A model generated the notes under the pieces. It was not told where the DNA came from, did no database searches, and saw only the letters and a program-made list of their open reading frames with translations. This document shows positions 1 to 6,200 of a stretch of DNA of 9,457 nt, piece by piece. A program made the position numbers and the translations under genes. Source of the stretch: Ga0077555 sp031367895. Its GTDB lineage: Bacteria; Pseudomonadota; Alphaproteobacteria; Rhizobiales; Hyphomicrobiaceae. The stretch lies in the NCBI GenBank assembly GCA_031367895.1, contig JANLQP010000195.1:1-9457 (forward strand), given 5' to 3'. Numbering within the stretch: position 1 is the stretch's first letter; every line of letters begins with the position of its first letter.

Positions 1-459
1 GTAGCCGGTGAGCGGGAAATCCTTGCGCAGCGGATAGCCCTCGAAGCCGTAATCGGTGAGCAGCCGGCGCAGATCCGGATGCCCTGAGAACAGGATGCCG
101 TACATGTCGTAGGCCTCCCGCTCGTACCAGTTGGCGGCGGGAAACACCGGCAACGCCGATGGCACTGGCGTCACGTCGTCGGTCTCGAGCTTGACACGGA
201 TGCGCTGGTTCTTGCGTGGGCTCAGCAGATGATAAACGACATCGAAGCGCTTCGCGCGCGCCGGATAGTCGACGCCGCAGATGTCGATCAGCACCTCGAA
301 CTGGCAGGCCGGGTCGTCGCGCAGCTTCGTCAGCGCCGGCACGATCTGATCGGCCGCGACCAGAAGCGTGACCTCTCCGAACGAGATATGCGCGGCGTCA
401 CCGGCCGAACCCGTTGCCGCGGTGGCCGCGCCTGCCAGCGCTGTCAAATCAACGGTCAT
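1..459 (-). CDS. nuoC: NADH-quinone oxidoreductase subunit C (30 kDa subunit), partial
   Basis: NuoC is part of the peripheral arm of respiratory complex I on the cytoplasmic side, where it packs against NuoB and NuoD and helps build the quinone-reducing module; it carries no cofactor itself. The first 153 codons are visible and the C-terminus (roughly 50 residues of a usual ~200) lies beyond the left edge. The 30-kDa-subunit signature is clear at residues 111-128 (WYEREAYDMYGILFSGHP), followed by LRRLLTDYGFEGYPLRKDFP. The first ~25 residues are an Ala/Gly/Thr-rich leader that is not typical core sequence. The ATG at 459-457 shares one base with the stop of the upstream 139-residue gene (TGATG), so translation is probably coupled. 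No nuoC-specific promoter is seen. The gene is separated from nuoB by three non-complex-I genes, which is unusual. Confidence 0.96.
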   Translation of the reverse strand, partial: MTVDLTALAGAATAATGSAGDAAHISFGEVTLLVAADQIVPALTKLRDDPACQFEVLIDICGVDYPARAKRFDVVYHLLSPRKNQRIRVKLETDDVTPVPSALPVFPAANWYEREAYDMYGILFSGHPDLRRLLTDYGFEGYPLRKDFPLTGY

Positions 460-878
460 CACAAATGCTCCTTGAAGTGCTCGATGTCGGGCGTCGTCCG
501 GTTTTTGTTGTCGCGGTCGATGCCGTCCCAACGATAGCTGTAGCGCGTTACCAGCCGGATACGATCGTCGACACCATCTTTCGACTGACTCCACTCGAGC
601 CGGTGCCGCACGGCGTGCGTTGCAAGGCGCCGGCTGAAGGCCGCCAGATTGCCCTGCATCGTGAACTGCAGCCAGGCGATCCAGCCGCCGTGCCCGTCCC
701 GCTCGAAATCGTCGAAGGTCCAGCAGTCGCCGCCACAGTTGGCGTCGAGGCACGACCTGAGCACACGCGCCGGCATGTTGTGCCGCGTGAGCTTGAACGC
801 GAGGCCCTTAGGTGCGAGGGACGTCTTGATCGCGCCCGTCGCGTAGCCGCCGTCGCATCCGAATTTGAGGAAGGGCAT
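459..878 (-). CDS. Unrecognised 139-residue protein encoded between a Uma2-like gene and nuoC
   Basis: I do not recognise this protein. It is 139 residues, soluble, with no signal peptide or membrane segment. It has four cysteines (C8, C43, C48, C52); three cluster in a C-x4-C-x3-C-W stretch (residues 43-53, CLDANCGGDCW) followed by acidic and aromatic residues (FDDFERDGHGGW). The C-terminal third is charged and aromatic (RYSYRWDGIDRDNKNR). The clustered Cys plus nearby His34 and His63 could bind metal, but that is inference. Two things support a real gene: its stop overlaps the nuoC start by one base (TGATG), and its ATG lies 3 bases after the stop of the Uma2-like gene, as expected of translationally coupled genes. 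The Shine-Dalgarno is weak (AAAGG about 12 bases upstream). Opposite-strand reading frames over the same stretch look like shadows. It is not a complex I subunit I know of. Confidence 0.7.
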   Translation of the reverse strand: MPFLKFGCDGGYATGAIKTSLAPKGLAFKLTRHNMPARVLRSCLDANCGGDCWTFDDFERDGHGGWIAWLQFTMQGNLAAFSRRLATHAVRHRLEWSQSKDGVDDRIRLVTRYSYRWDGIDRDNKNRTTPDIEHFKEHL

Positions 879-881
879 GGT

Positions 882-1442
882 TCAGGCGATGCCTTTGTAA
901 ATCTCGGCAAAACTCAAGTGAACCGTGAAGCCGCGAGTCGTGACATCGAGAGTTGCCGTGGGACCCTCGACTTGACGAGGCTCTGTGGGGAATGTCCCAT
1001 CCGTTCTGCGCTCATAAACAAGCATCGCTGGCTCGTCCTGACTGGCGATGACGTAAGCATCAAGCGAGGCGAGTGACAAATACTCGGCCGGCTTCACATC
1101 CAGATCATTTGAGCTCGTCGATGGTGAGAGAACTTCGACGACCAGCACAGGCCGCTGCGTCGAGAGGCTATTGCCCGGCTCATTCGATGGCTCGACAGCG
1201 ATATCCGGATAGCGGATCGTCTGACGTGTCTCAACGCCACGTTCTGGTAGCGACGACCAAAGCGCCTCGTCGACCTGATCCTCGATGGTGCGGAGAATAC
1301 GGCGCGCAACCTGACCGTGGTCCTTGGTACCGCCCGTCATCTGCTGCACGATCCGCCCCCGCACGTACTCATAGCGCTGCTCGGCGTGCTCTGCGGCAAA
1401 CCGAAGGAATGTCTGCTTGTCGACTTTGGTGAAGGCGTTCAT
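882..1442 (-). CDS. Uma2 family endonuclease-like protein (DUF820, PD-(D/E)XK fold)
   Basis: This is a 186-residue protein, the usual length for the Uma2/DUF820 family, whose members have a restriction-endonuclease-like fold but mostly unproven functions. Visible hallmarks are the N-terminal YEYVRGRIV segment (residues 24-32, matching the family's YEL-x-DGE-like start), YPDIAVE (78-84, candidate catalytic D80), LVVEVLSPST (100-109, candidate E103), and DLDVKPAEYLSLASLDAYV (113-131, candidate K117), the usual order of the family's active-site residues. No catalytic residue is obviously lost, although the usual E of DGE is replaced by R30. The gene sits between a small membrane protein gene (19-base gap) and the 139-residue unknown (3-base gap), all co-directional with nuoB and nuoC. 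Base composition is lower in GC than the flanking nuo and molybdoenzyme genes in the short stretch counted (about 55% in 901-960), consistent with acquired DNA. No clear Shine-Dalgarno precedes the ATG. Confidence 0.85.
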   Translation of the reverse strand: MNAFTKVDKQTFLRFAAEHAEQRYEYVRGRIVQQMTGGTKDHGQVARRILRTIEDQVDEALWSSLPERGVETRQTIRYPDIAVEPSNEPGNSLSTQRPVLVVEVLSPSTSSNDLDVKPAEYLSLASLDAYVIASQDEPAMLVYERRTDGTFPTEPRQVEGPTATLDVTTRGFTVHLSFAEIYKGIA

Positions 1443-1461
1443 TCAAAGACCCGGCACGTGA

Positions 1462-1701
1462 TCAGTCCCCAAATAACCATCTAGCAAACCGCATCGGCGC
1501 TTGACACCATGCCCACAGGCTCAAAGAAGCGATGAACACCACGGTGTGCGCGACATAGCGCGTCAATCGCGATCGGTCTGCAAAAAGTTTGTCTGATATC
1601 ATGGCCGAGACGATCGAGGGAGCAAAGAGGAACACAACAACCGCGAAGACTTTTGGAATTGCCTCCCAACCATACTTCGCAATCAGCTCCCAACCATGCA
1701 T
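1462..1701 (-). CDS. Small two-helix membrane protein, unknown function, just after nuoB
   Basis: This 79-residue protein is not recognised. Two hydrophobic stretches, at about residues 15-35 (IPKVFAVVVFLFAPSIVSAMI) separated by a basic loop (SDKLFADRSRLTR) from about 49-67 (YVAHTVVFIASLSLWAW), suggest a helical hairpin in the inner membrane. The sequence begins WELIAKYGWEAIPK, an amphipathic N-terminus, and is rich in Trp. The start lies 6 bases after the nuoB stop with no obvious Shine-Dalgarno, so translation would depend on ribosomes finishing nuoB. GC by hand count over 1501-1680 is about 52%, well below the ~65% of neighbouring core genes, pointing to acquisition. It could be an accessory complex I-associated peptide or simply cargo of the inserted block; the sequence does not decide. 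Confidence 0.6.
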   Translation of the reverse strand: MHGWELIAKYGWEAIPKVFAVVVFLFAPSIVSAMISDKLFADRSRLTRYVAHTVVFIASLSLWAWCQAPMRFARWLFGD

Positions 1702-1707
1702 GGTGTT

Positions 1708-2295
1708 CTAACGTTCGATCGTACCCGTGCGTCTGATTTTCTTCTGCAGCAGCAGGATGCCGTAGACGAGTGCTTCGGCCGTCGGCGGGCAGCCGGGCAC
1801 GTAGATGTCGACCGGCACGATGCGGTCGCAGCCGCGCACCACAGCATAGCTATAGTGGTAGTAGCCGCCGCCGTTGGCGCAGGATCCCATGGAGATGACG
1901 TAGCGCGGCTCCGGCATCTGGTCGTAGACCTTGCGCAGCGCCGGCGCCATCTTGTTGGTCAGCGTGCCAGCGACGATCATCACATCCGATTGACGGGGTG
2001 ATGCGCGGGGCGTGAAACCGAACCGCTCGACGTCGTAGCGCGGCATCGAGGCTTGCATCATCTCGACGGCACAGCAGGCGAGACCGAACGTCATCCACAT
2101 CAACGAGCCGGTGCGCGCCCAATTGATCAGGTCGTCCGTAGTGGTGACCAGAAAACCCTTGTCCGCGAGCTTGTTGGACAGGTCCCCGAAGCCGCGGTCG
2201 CCGGGCATGACGAGCCCTGGCCCACTGCCCGACGCTGCGCCGGAACTTTCGCCCGGTCGGTCGAAGTTCGGTTGTCCCGGAAGGATCAATCCCAT
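1708..2295 (-). CDS. nuoB: NADH-quinone oxidoreductase subunit B (N2 cluster subunit)
   Basis: NuoB (PSST) carries the terminal [4Fe-4S] cluster N2 of complex I, which passes electrons to ubiquinone at the interface with NuoD and the membrane arm. The 195-residue protein has all four cluster ligands: tandem C74-C75 in GLACCAVEMM, C139 in GSCANGGGYY and C169 in VPGCPPTAEAL. The core starts near residue 40 (NKLADKGFLVTTTDDLINWARTG). Ahead of it is a ~35-residue Gly/Pro/Ser-rich N-terminal extension containing GESSGAASGSGPG. The start is supported by a good Shine-Dalgarno (AAGGGAG, 6 bases upstream). In most bacteria nuoB directly follows nuoA; here nuoA is more than 1.1 kb away with an opposite-strand gene between, so nuoB probably needs its own promoter in 2296-2589. 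The small membrane protein gene begins 6 bases downstream. Confidence 0.97.
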   Translation of the reverse strand: MGLILPGQPNFDRPGESSGAASGSGPGLVMPGDRGFGDLSNKLADKGFLVTTTDDLINWARTGSLMWMTFGLACCAVEMMQASMPRYDVERFGFTPRASPRQSDVMIVAGTLTNKMAPALRKVYDQMPEPRYVISMGSCANGGGYYHYSYAVVRGCDRIVPVDIYVPGCPPTAEALVYGILLLQKKIRRTGTIER

Positions 2296-2589
2296 TCGAA
2301 CGCTCCCTTGTGCCGCATCATTGCCCAGCGCTGCTGATCAGCTGGTACCTCAGCTCACCGGCCGGCGCAACCGGGGTGGCGTGCGGCGCTCGCGATCTGC
2401 TCCCCTTGCAGCCGAGCCTGGCAGCCGAACCGCACCGCGCAGCTCCGGCACAAATTGTTTCGCACTGCAACGTGCCCCAATACCACAACGCGCCCTCAAT
2501 TCCGACATCAGCTATTTTTATGCGATTGCGGACGATCAACGAGGCGGCTTACAGTATTCACGTAAGCGTGTGGGCGGTGAGGGTAGCGT
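2296..2589. promoter_or_regulatory. Divergent spacer between nuoB and the glycosyltransferase gene
   Basis: This 294-base spacer holds no convincing gene. It must carry the plus-strand promoter of the glycosyltransferase and, because nuoA is cut off from nuoB, probably a minus-strand promoter for the nuoB-nuoC block. GC falls to about 52% in 2461-2520, including a short T-run (ATTTTTAT) near 2513-2520. The best plus-strand candidate is TTGCGG (2526-2531), an 18-base spacer and TACAGT (2550-2555), about 35 bases before the ATG. I found no equally good minus-strand promoter. Small dyads sit near the nuoB end: GCTGATCAGC (2333-2342, perfect palindrome) and GGTACC next to it. Confidence 0.4.
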
Positions 2590-3390
2590 ATGACCAGCGT
2601 ATTCTCATTCTGGAGGGGCGACATCTCTTGGGTCGAGAGATGTTCGGCGGCCTCGATGGCGGAGCACGGCATCAAGCTAACAGTGTTCACCCCTGACGTG
2701 GCGCAAGTTCGCGCTAGCGGCTTGGTTGCCGACGTACGCGATGCGCGGGGGGTGTTCGACGACCCCTCCATCGACTGGCTGCTGAAGGCGCGCCCCGATC
2801 ATTGGACCGACATTTTCCGCACCGAGGGGCTGGCCCAGGGACTCGGCACCTGGGCGGATTTAGATCTGATTTTCGTCAATCCATTGCCGGAGAACGGTTA
2901 CCTCATCGGCCGCAATGGCACCGGCATCAACACCGCAGTTTTGCGGCTGCCAGTCGGCAGTCCGGTGCTGGCCGATTACCTGTCACTCTGCCGTCGCCGG
3001 CCGTTGCCGCTGGTCGGACCATATCAGCCGCTGGCTCGCCGTGTGTGCGGACACCTCAACATCGCGAGAAAGAAGCTGTTTGGCCGCCGCTTGCCGCCGC
3101 CCGCACTCGGCGGCGGGACTGTGGAGCAAATTGTGAAACGGCGCGGGGTCGAAGCAGAACTGCTGCCGGCGCACGTTTTCTACCCGGTTCCGATCCGGGA
3201 TCTGGAACTATTCTATCAGGACGCACACACGATCGACGCGATGCTCGAGCCCGATACGGTGTCGGTGCATCTGTGGAATCGGCAATTCACCAACCGGTTC
3301 GGCCGCAAATTGCCGCCAAAGGGCTCCTGGCTCGGCAACATCGTGCAACGCTATGAGCCGCGACCGAATCTGCTCATGGCTGCGGAGTAG
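2590..3390 (+). CDS. DXD-type glycosyltransferase (GT32 / Gb3-synthase-like)
   Basis: This is a 266-residue protein with the layout of bacterial sugar transferases related to GT32 and the alpha-1,4-glycosyltransferase (Gb3_synth) domain. The N-terminal strand-helix is FWRGDISWVERCSAASMAEHGIKLTVFTP (residues 7-35). An acceptor/donor segment HWTDIFRTEGLAQGLGTWADLDLIFVNPL (71-99) contains a D90-L-D92 motif expected to bind the metal and nucleotide-sugar. GINTAVLRLP follows (112-121), then FYPV (197-200), and the family-typical HLWN near the end (227-230). No signal peptide or membrane segment is seen, so it likely acts in the cytoplasm or at the membrane face on a polysaccharide or lipid acceptor; the sugar is unknown. 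The start is supported by GAGGG 6 bases upstream. It lies on the opposite strand between nuoA and nuoB, and its stop is 18 bases from the convergent nuoA stop. GC in a sampled stretch (about 63%) resembles that of the host genes. Confidence 0.82.
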   Translation: MTSVFSFWRGDISWVERCSAASMAEHGIKLTVFTPDVAQVRASGLVADVRDARGVFDDPSIDWLLKARPDHWTDIFRTEGLAQGLGTWADLDLIFVNPLPENGYLIGRNGTGINTAVLRLPVGSPVLADYLSLCRRRPLPLVGPYQPLARRVCGHLNIARKKLFGRRLPPPALGGGTVEQIVKRRGVEAELLPAHVFYPVPIRDLELFYQDAHTIDAMLEPDTVSVHLWNRQFTNRFGRKLPPKGSWLGNIVQRYEPRPNLLMAAE

Positions 3391-3397
3391 GCGGGGC

Positions 3398-3430
3398 GGG
3401 CGCCGTGATCAATCCCAATCGAGGGCGCCC
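3398..3430. terminator. Possible hairpin between convergent glycosyltransferase and nuoA genes
   Basis: GGGCGCC (3398-3404) and GGCGCCC (3424-3430) are perfect 7-base complements separated by 19 bases, followed on the plus strand by CTTCTTCC. It could terminate transcripts from the plus strand, but the loop is long, there is no true T-tract, and the right arm lies inside the end of nuoA. Weak candidate. Confidence 0.22.
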
Positions 3431-3786
3431 TTCTTCCACTCGTAGATGAAGCCGATGGTGAGGACGCCCAGAAACACCATCATCGACCAGAAGCCGTAGA
3501 CGCCGACGTCCTTGAAGGCCACTGCCCAGGGAAACAGGAAGGCGACTTCCAGGTCGAAAATGATGAACAGGATCGAGACGAGATAAAAGCGCACATCGAA
3601 TTTCATGCGAGCATCGTCGAAGGCATTGAACCCGCACTCATAGGCCGACAGCTTCTCGGAGTCCGGGCTTTTGTAGGCGATCAGGAACGGCGCCACCATC
3701 AGCGCAAGGCCTATGCCCAGCGCCACACCGATGAAGATGGCGATCGGCAGGTATTCGTTCAGCACGGCGGGCAGAGCCTGGTGCAT
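3409..3786 (-). CDS. nuoA: NADH-quinone oxidoreductase subunit A
   Basis: NuoA (ND3) is a small membrane subunit of complex I at the junction of the peripheral and membrane arms, where its first loop lines the quinone cavity. The 125-residue product is of normal length with three membrane helices (about residues 12-36, 66-90 and 97-117). The loop contains the hallmark SAYECGF (47-53; C51 matches the Cys whose exposure marks the deactive state in ND3), and helix 2 has the conserved FDLEVAFLFPWA (77-88) with buried acids D78 and E80. The start is ATG with GGGGAA (3791-3796) 4 bases upstream. It should be the first gene of the nuo operon, but the gene after it is on the other strand and nuoB is displaced by about 1.1 kb. 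Its promoter is expected in 3787-4004, shared divergently with the molybdoenzyme gene. Confidence 0.97.
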   Translation of the reverse strand: MHQALPAVLNEYLPIAIFIGVALGIGLALMVAPFLIAYKSPDSEKLSAYECGFNAFDDARMKFDVRFYLVSILFIIFDLEVAFLFPWAVAFKDVGVYGFWSMMVFLGVLTIGFIYEWKKGALDWD

Positions 3787-4004
3787 GCCATTCCCCGGGT
3801 TCGTTCATTGCCAGTGCGGAGCCACCGAGCCGCCGCGAAATCAGACCATCTCGTTGTTCGTGTGTTAACGCAGGCCGGGCACAGGCGCAACAGGGTGTGG
3901 CGGGAGGGTGTGGAAGCTTTGGGAAGCATTGCGCAATTCGCTTGAAGCCCCAGCCCAAGCCCTCCACACTCGGAATTCTTCCCAATCGTTCGGGGGCTAG
4001 ATCC
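3787..4004. promoter_or_regulatory. Divergent promoter region of nuoA and the molybdoenzyme gene, with dyads
   Basis: This 218-base spacer must start both the minus-strand nuoA transcript and the plus-strand molybdoenzyme transcript. On the molybdoenzyme side there is a perfect 10-base palindrome ATTGCGCAAT (3928-3937) inside a larger imperfect dyad (AAGC...GCTT), and around that a longer inverted repeat (3908-3923 versus 3954-3969, 13 of 16 positions complementary). Nested symmetry of this kind could be an operator or an RNA structure in the leader. A weak minus-strand candidate for nuoA is TTGCGC (3885-3890), a 17-base spacer and TAACAC (3862-3867). None of these is certain. Confidence 0.4.
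3992..3996 (+). promoter_or_regulatory. Ribosome binding site setting the molybdoenzyme start
   Basis: GGGGG lies 8 bases before the ATG at 4005. It favours this start over a GTG at 3897 in the same frame, whose extra 36 residues run through the palindromic leader, look unlike the family and have no comparable site in front. Confidence 0.5.
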
Positions 4005-6200
4005 ATGACCGCGACAACGCACGTCCGCCCGGCGCCACTTGCCGACGGCACGCATACCACGACGTGCTGGGAATGTTCGGCCAACTGCGGCGCGCTGGCT
4101 GAGGTGCGCGACGGCCGCGTCGTCGAATACGGCCCGAACGCGGAGGCGCCGCATTCCAAGGGCGCGTTCTGCATCAAGGGTATCCGCGGCGCGCCGGGGC
4201 TCACGTACAATCCCAACCGTCTGTTGTATCCGCACAAGCGCGTTGGCGCGCGCGGCGAGGGCAAATGGGCACGCATCTCCTGGGACGAGGCACTGGACGA
4301 GATGGCGGATCGCCTCGCCGACGTCCGCCGCCGGCACGGCCCAGAGGCGATCGTCGGCGCCACCAGCGGCGCCAATTTCAGCCGCAGCCTGATCATGGCG
4401 CTGATGCTGCGCTCGATCGGCTCGCCGAACTGGATGATCAACCAGGATCTGTGCGGCGGTTGCCGGGCGGTTTCGGCACGCACCACCGGCCTCAACATCC
4501 AGCGCGGCGAGGATATCGAGCACACACGCTGCGCGCTGATCGTCGGGCGCAACTCGACCGTCGCAGACCCGATCGAGTGGGCGGCGCTGAAAGCCGCTAA
4601 GAAGCGCGGCGCCAAGCTGGTCGTCATCGATCCGAAGAAGACACCGGTAGCCGCCATCGCCGATCTCTGGCTGAGCCCACGTGTCGGCACCGACGCGGCG
4701 CTGGCACTGGCGATGATCGACGTTCTGATCCGCGAGACCCTGTATGACCGGGATTATGTCGCCGCCTATACGCATGGCTTCGACGCACTGGCGAAACGCG
4801 CCGCCGAGTTCCCGCCCGCGCGTGCCGCTGACGTGACCGGTGTGCCAGCGGCCGATATCGTCAAGGCCGCGCACATGTACGCCGAGGGGCCATCGACGTT
4901 CGTCTCGGGTCACGGCATCGACGCAGCGAGCGTCGGCGTGCAGACGTTCCGCGCGTTCCACGCCCTGGTGGCGATCAGCGGCAACGTCGACCGTCCCGGC
5001 GGCAATCTGCGCCTGCGGACACCGAAGGGCTTCTCGAGCTACGTCGAGCTGTTGCACCGGCCAGAGTTCCGGCTCGATCTCGAAACCGAACAGCGCACGA
5101 TCGGCGCCGACCGGTATCCGTTGTGGGCGGGACCGCGCGGCTGGCAGACTGCGTGCCACAACCCGACCGTGATCGAGGCGATGCTGACCGGGAACCCGCA
5201 TCCCGTGCGCGCGCTGTTCGCCAGCGGCGTAAACATCCTCGTCACCTATCCGAACACGCGACGCACGATCGAAGCGTTGAAGTCGCTCGATTTCGTCGCG
5301 GTCGCCGCGCACCAGATGACGCCGACCGCGGAATGGGCCGACATCGTGTTGCCGAAGACAACGACGCTGGAGGAAGAGGAGGTGTCGTTCATGCCGTCCG
5401 GCCCGACGGTGCTGCTGACCCGCGCGGTGGTGCCGCCTGCAGGCGAGGCGCGGCAGGAAATCGAGATCGCGGCGCCGCTGCTCGACCGGATGGCGGCACG
5501 GCAGGCAATTACGAAGCGGCTGCTGCCGTGGCAGACGCAACGCGCGTTCAACACGTATCTGCTCGGTGACAGCGGCATCACGATGGAGGAGTTGCTGACC
5601 AACGGTTACCATCAAGTTGCATCGATGCCGGTGCCGCGCGACAAGCCATTTCCGACCAAGACCGGCAAGATCGAGCTCTATTCGCCTGCCCTGGCCGAGT
5701 TGGGCCTCGATCCGCTGCCAGCGTATGTGACACCGGCGCGCGACCATGCAGCACCGGATATCCGCGCACGCTATCCGCTGACGCTGATCACCGGCGACCG
5801 CGAGAAGGGCTACCATCATTCGCGCTTTCGCGATCAGGACTGGGCGTTGAAGGTCTCACCCGATCCGCGCCTCGTCATGCATCCGCAAACAGCGACGAAC
5901 CAAGGCCTCGCCGACGGCGACTGGGTGCGGCTCGAGGTGGCCGGCGCCAACGGCGACTGCCGCTTACGCGTGAAGTTCTCCGACACGACGCCGAAGGACG
6001 TGGTCAACACCGGCATGGGCTGGTGGCGCCCGGCTGCCGCCGCACCCGACCACGGCGCACTCGACATCAACATCAACGCCGCGCTTGACTACGGCGGCCC
6101 CTACGATCCGATCTCGGGCTCATCCGACATCCGCGGCCAGCTTTGCCGCGTCGAGAAGGTCGCCGGCGAGAAGGCAACTGGCGCCAGCGCCCTGGCATGA
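4005..6200 (+). CDS. Molybdopterin-dependent oxidoreductase, single [4Fe-4S], cytoplasmic (DMSO reductase superfamily)
   Basis: This 731-residue enzyme belongs to the BisC/formate dehydrogenase-like DMSO reductase superfamily, which binds Mo (or W) by two molybdopterin dinucleotides. The N-terminal domain binds one [4Fe-4S] cluster through C21, C24, C28 and C56 (CWECSANC...GAFCIKG). NRLLYP and ISWDEALDEMADRL follow. By alignment from memory with acetylene hydratase and formate dehydrogenases, C150 in INQDLCGGC is the likely metal ligand. TPTAEWADIVLP (439-450) is a family hallmark. The C-terminal dinucleotide-binding domain runs from about 590 to 725 (LITGDREKGYHHSRF ... MHPQTA ... GMGWWRP). 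There is no twin-arginine or other signal, so it is cytoplasmic; no electron-transfer or membrane subunit is adjacent. Its stop overlaps the TauE/SafE start as ATGA, so the two are co-translated. Substrate unknown: the acetylene hydratase catalytic Asp next to the second Cys is Ser here (S25), arguing against that reaction. Confidence 0.9.
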   Translation: MTATTHVRPAPLADGTHTTTCWECSANCGALAEVRDGRVVEYGPNAEAPHSKGAFCIKGIRGAPGLTYNPNRLLYPHKRVGARGEGKWARISWDEALDEMADRLADVRRRHGPEAIVGATSGANFSRSLIMALMLRSIGSPNWMINQDLCGGCRAVSARTTGLNIQRGEDIEHTRCALIVGRNSTVADPIEWAALKAAKKRGAKLVVIDPKKTPVAAIADLWLSPRVGTDAALALAMIDVLIRETLYDRDYVAAYTHGFDALAKRAAEFPPARAADVTGVPAADIVKAAHMYAEGPSTFVSGHGIDAASVGVQTFRAFHALVAISGNVDRPGGNLRLRTPKGFSSYVELLHRPEFRLDLETEQRTIGADRYPLWAGPRGWQTACHNPTVIEAMLTGNPHPVRALFASGVNILVTYPNTRRTIEALKSLDFVAVAAHQMTPTAEWADIVLPKTTTLEEEEVSFMPSGPTVLLTRAVVPPAGEARQEIEIAAPLLDRMAARQAITKRLLPWQTQRAFNTYLLGDSGITMEELLTNGYHQVASMPVPRDKPFPTKTGKIELYSPALAELGLDPLPAYVTPARDHAAPDIRARYPLTLITGDREKGYHHSRFRDQDWALKVSPDPRLVMHPQTATNQGLADGDWVRLEVAGANGDCRLRVKFSDTTPKDVVNTGMGWWRPAAAAPDHGALDININAALDYGGPYDPISGSSDIRGQLCRVEKVAGEKATGASALA

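Noticed and set aside
414..1076. Plus-strand 220-codon frame across the unknown gene and the Uma2-like gene
   Set aside because: The minus strand here carries coupled genes, one with clear Uma2 motifs. The plus frame has no recognisable domain and crosses gene boundaries.
3897..4004. Extended GTG start for the molybdoenzyme adding 36 residues
   Set aside because: The added residues run through the palindromic leader and do not look like an export signal (no twin arginine). The ATG at 4005 has a GGGGG site at good spacing.
3759..5819. Long antisense open frame (686 codons) opposite the molybdoenzyme gene, extending over the start of nuoA
   Set aside because: The translation is Arg/His/Gln-rich with no family features, and it mirrors a well-conserved enzyme. 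GC-rich codon use leaves such antisense frames open by chance.
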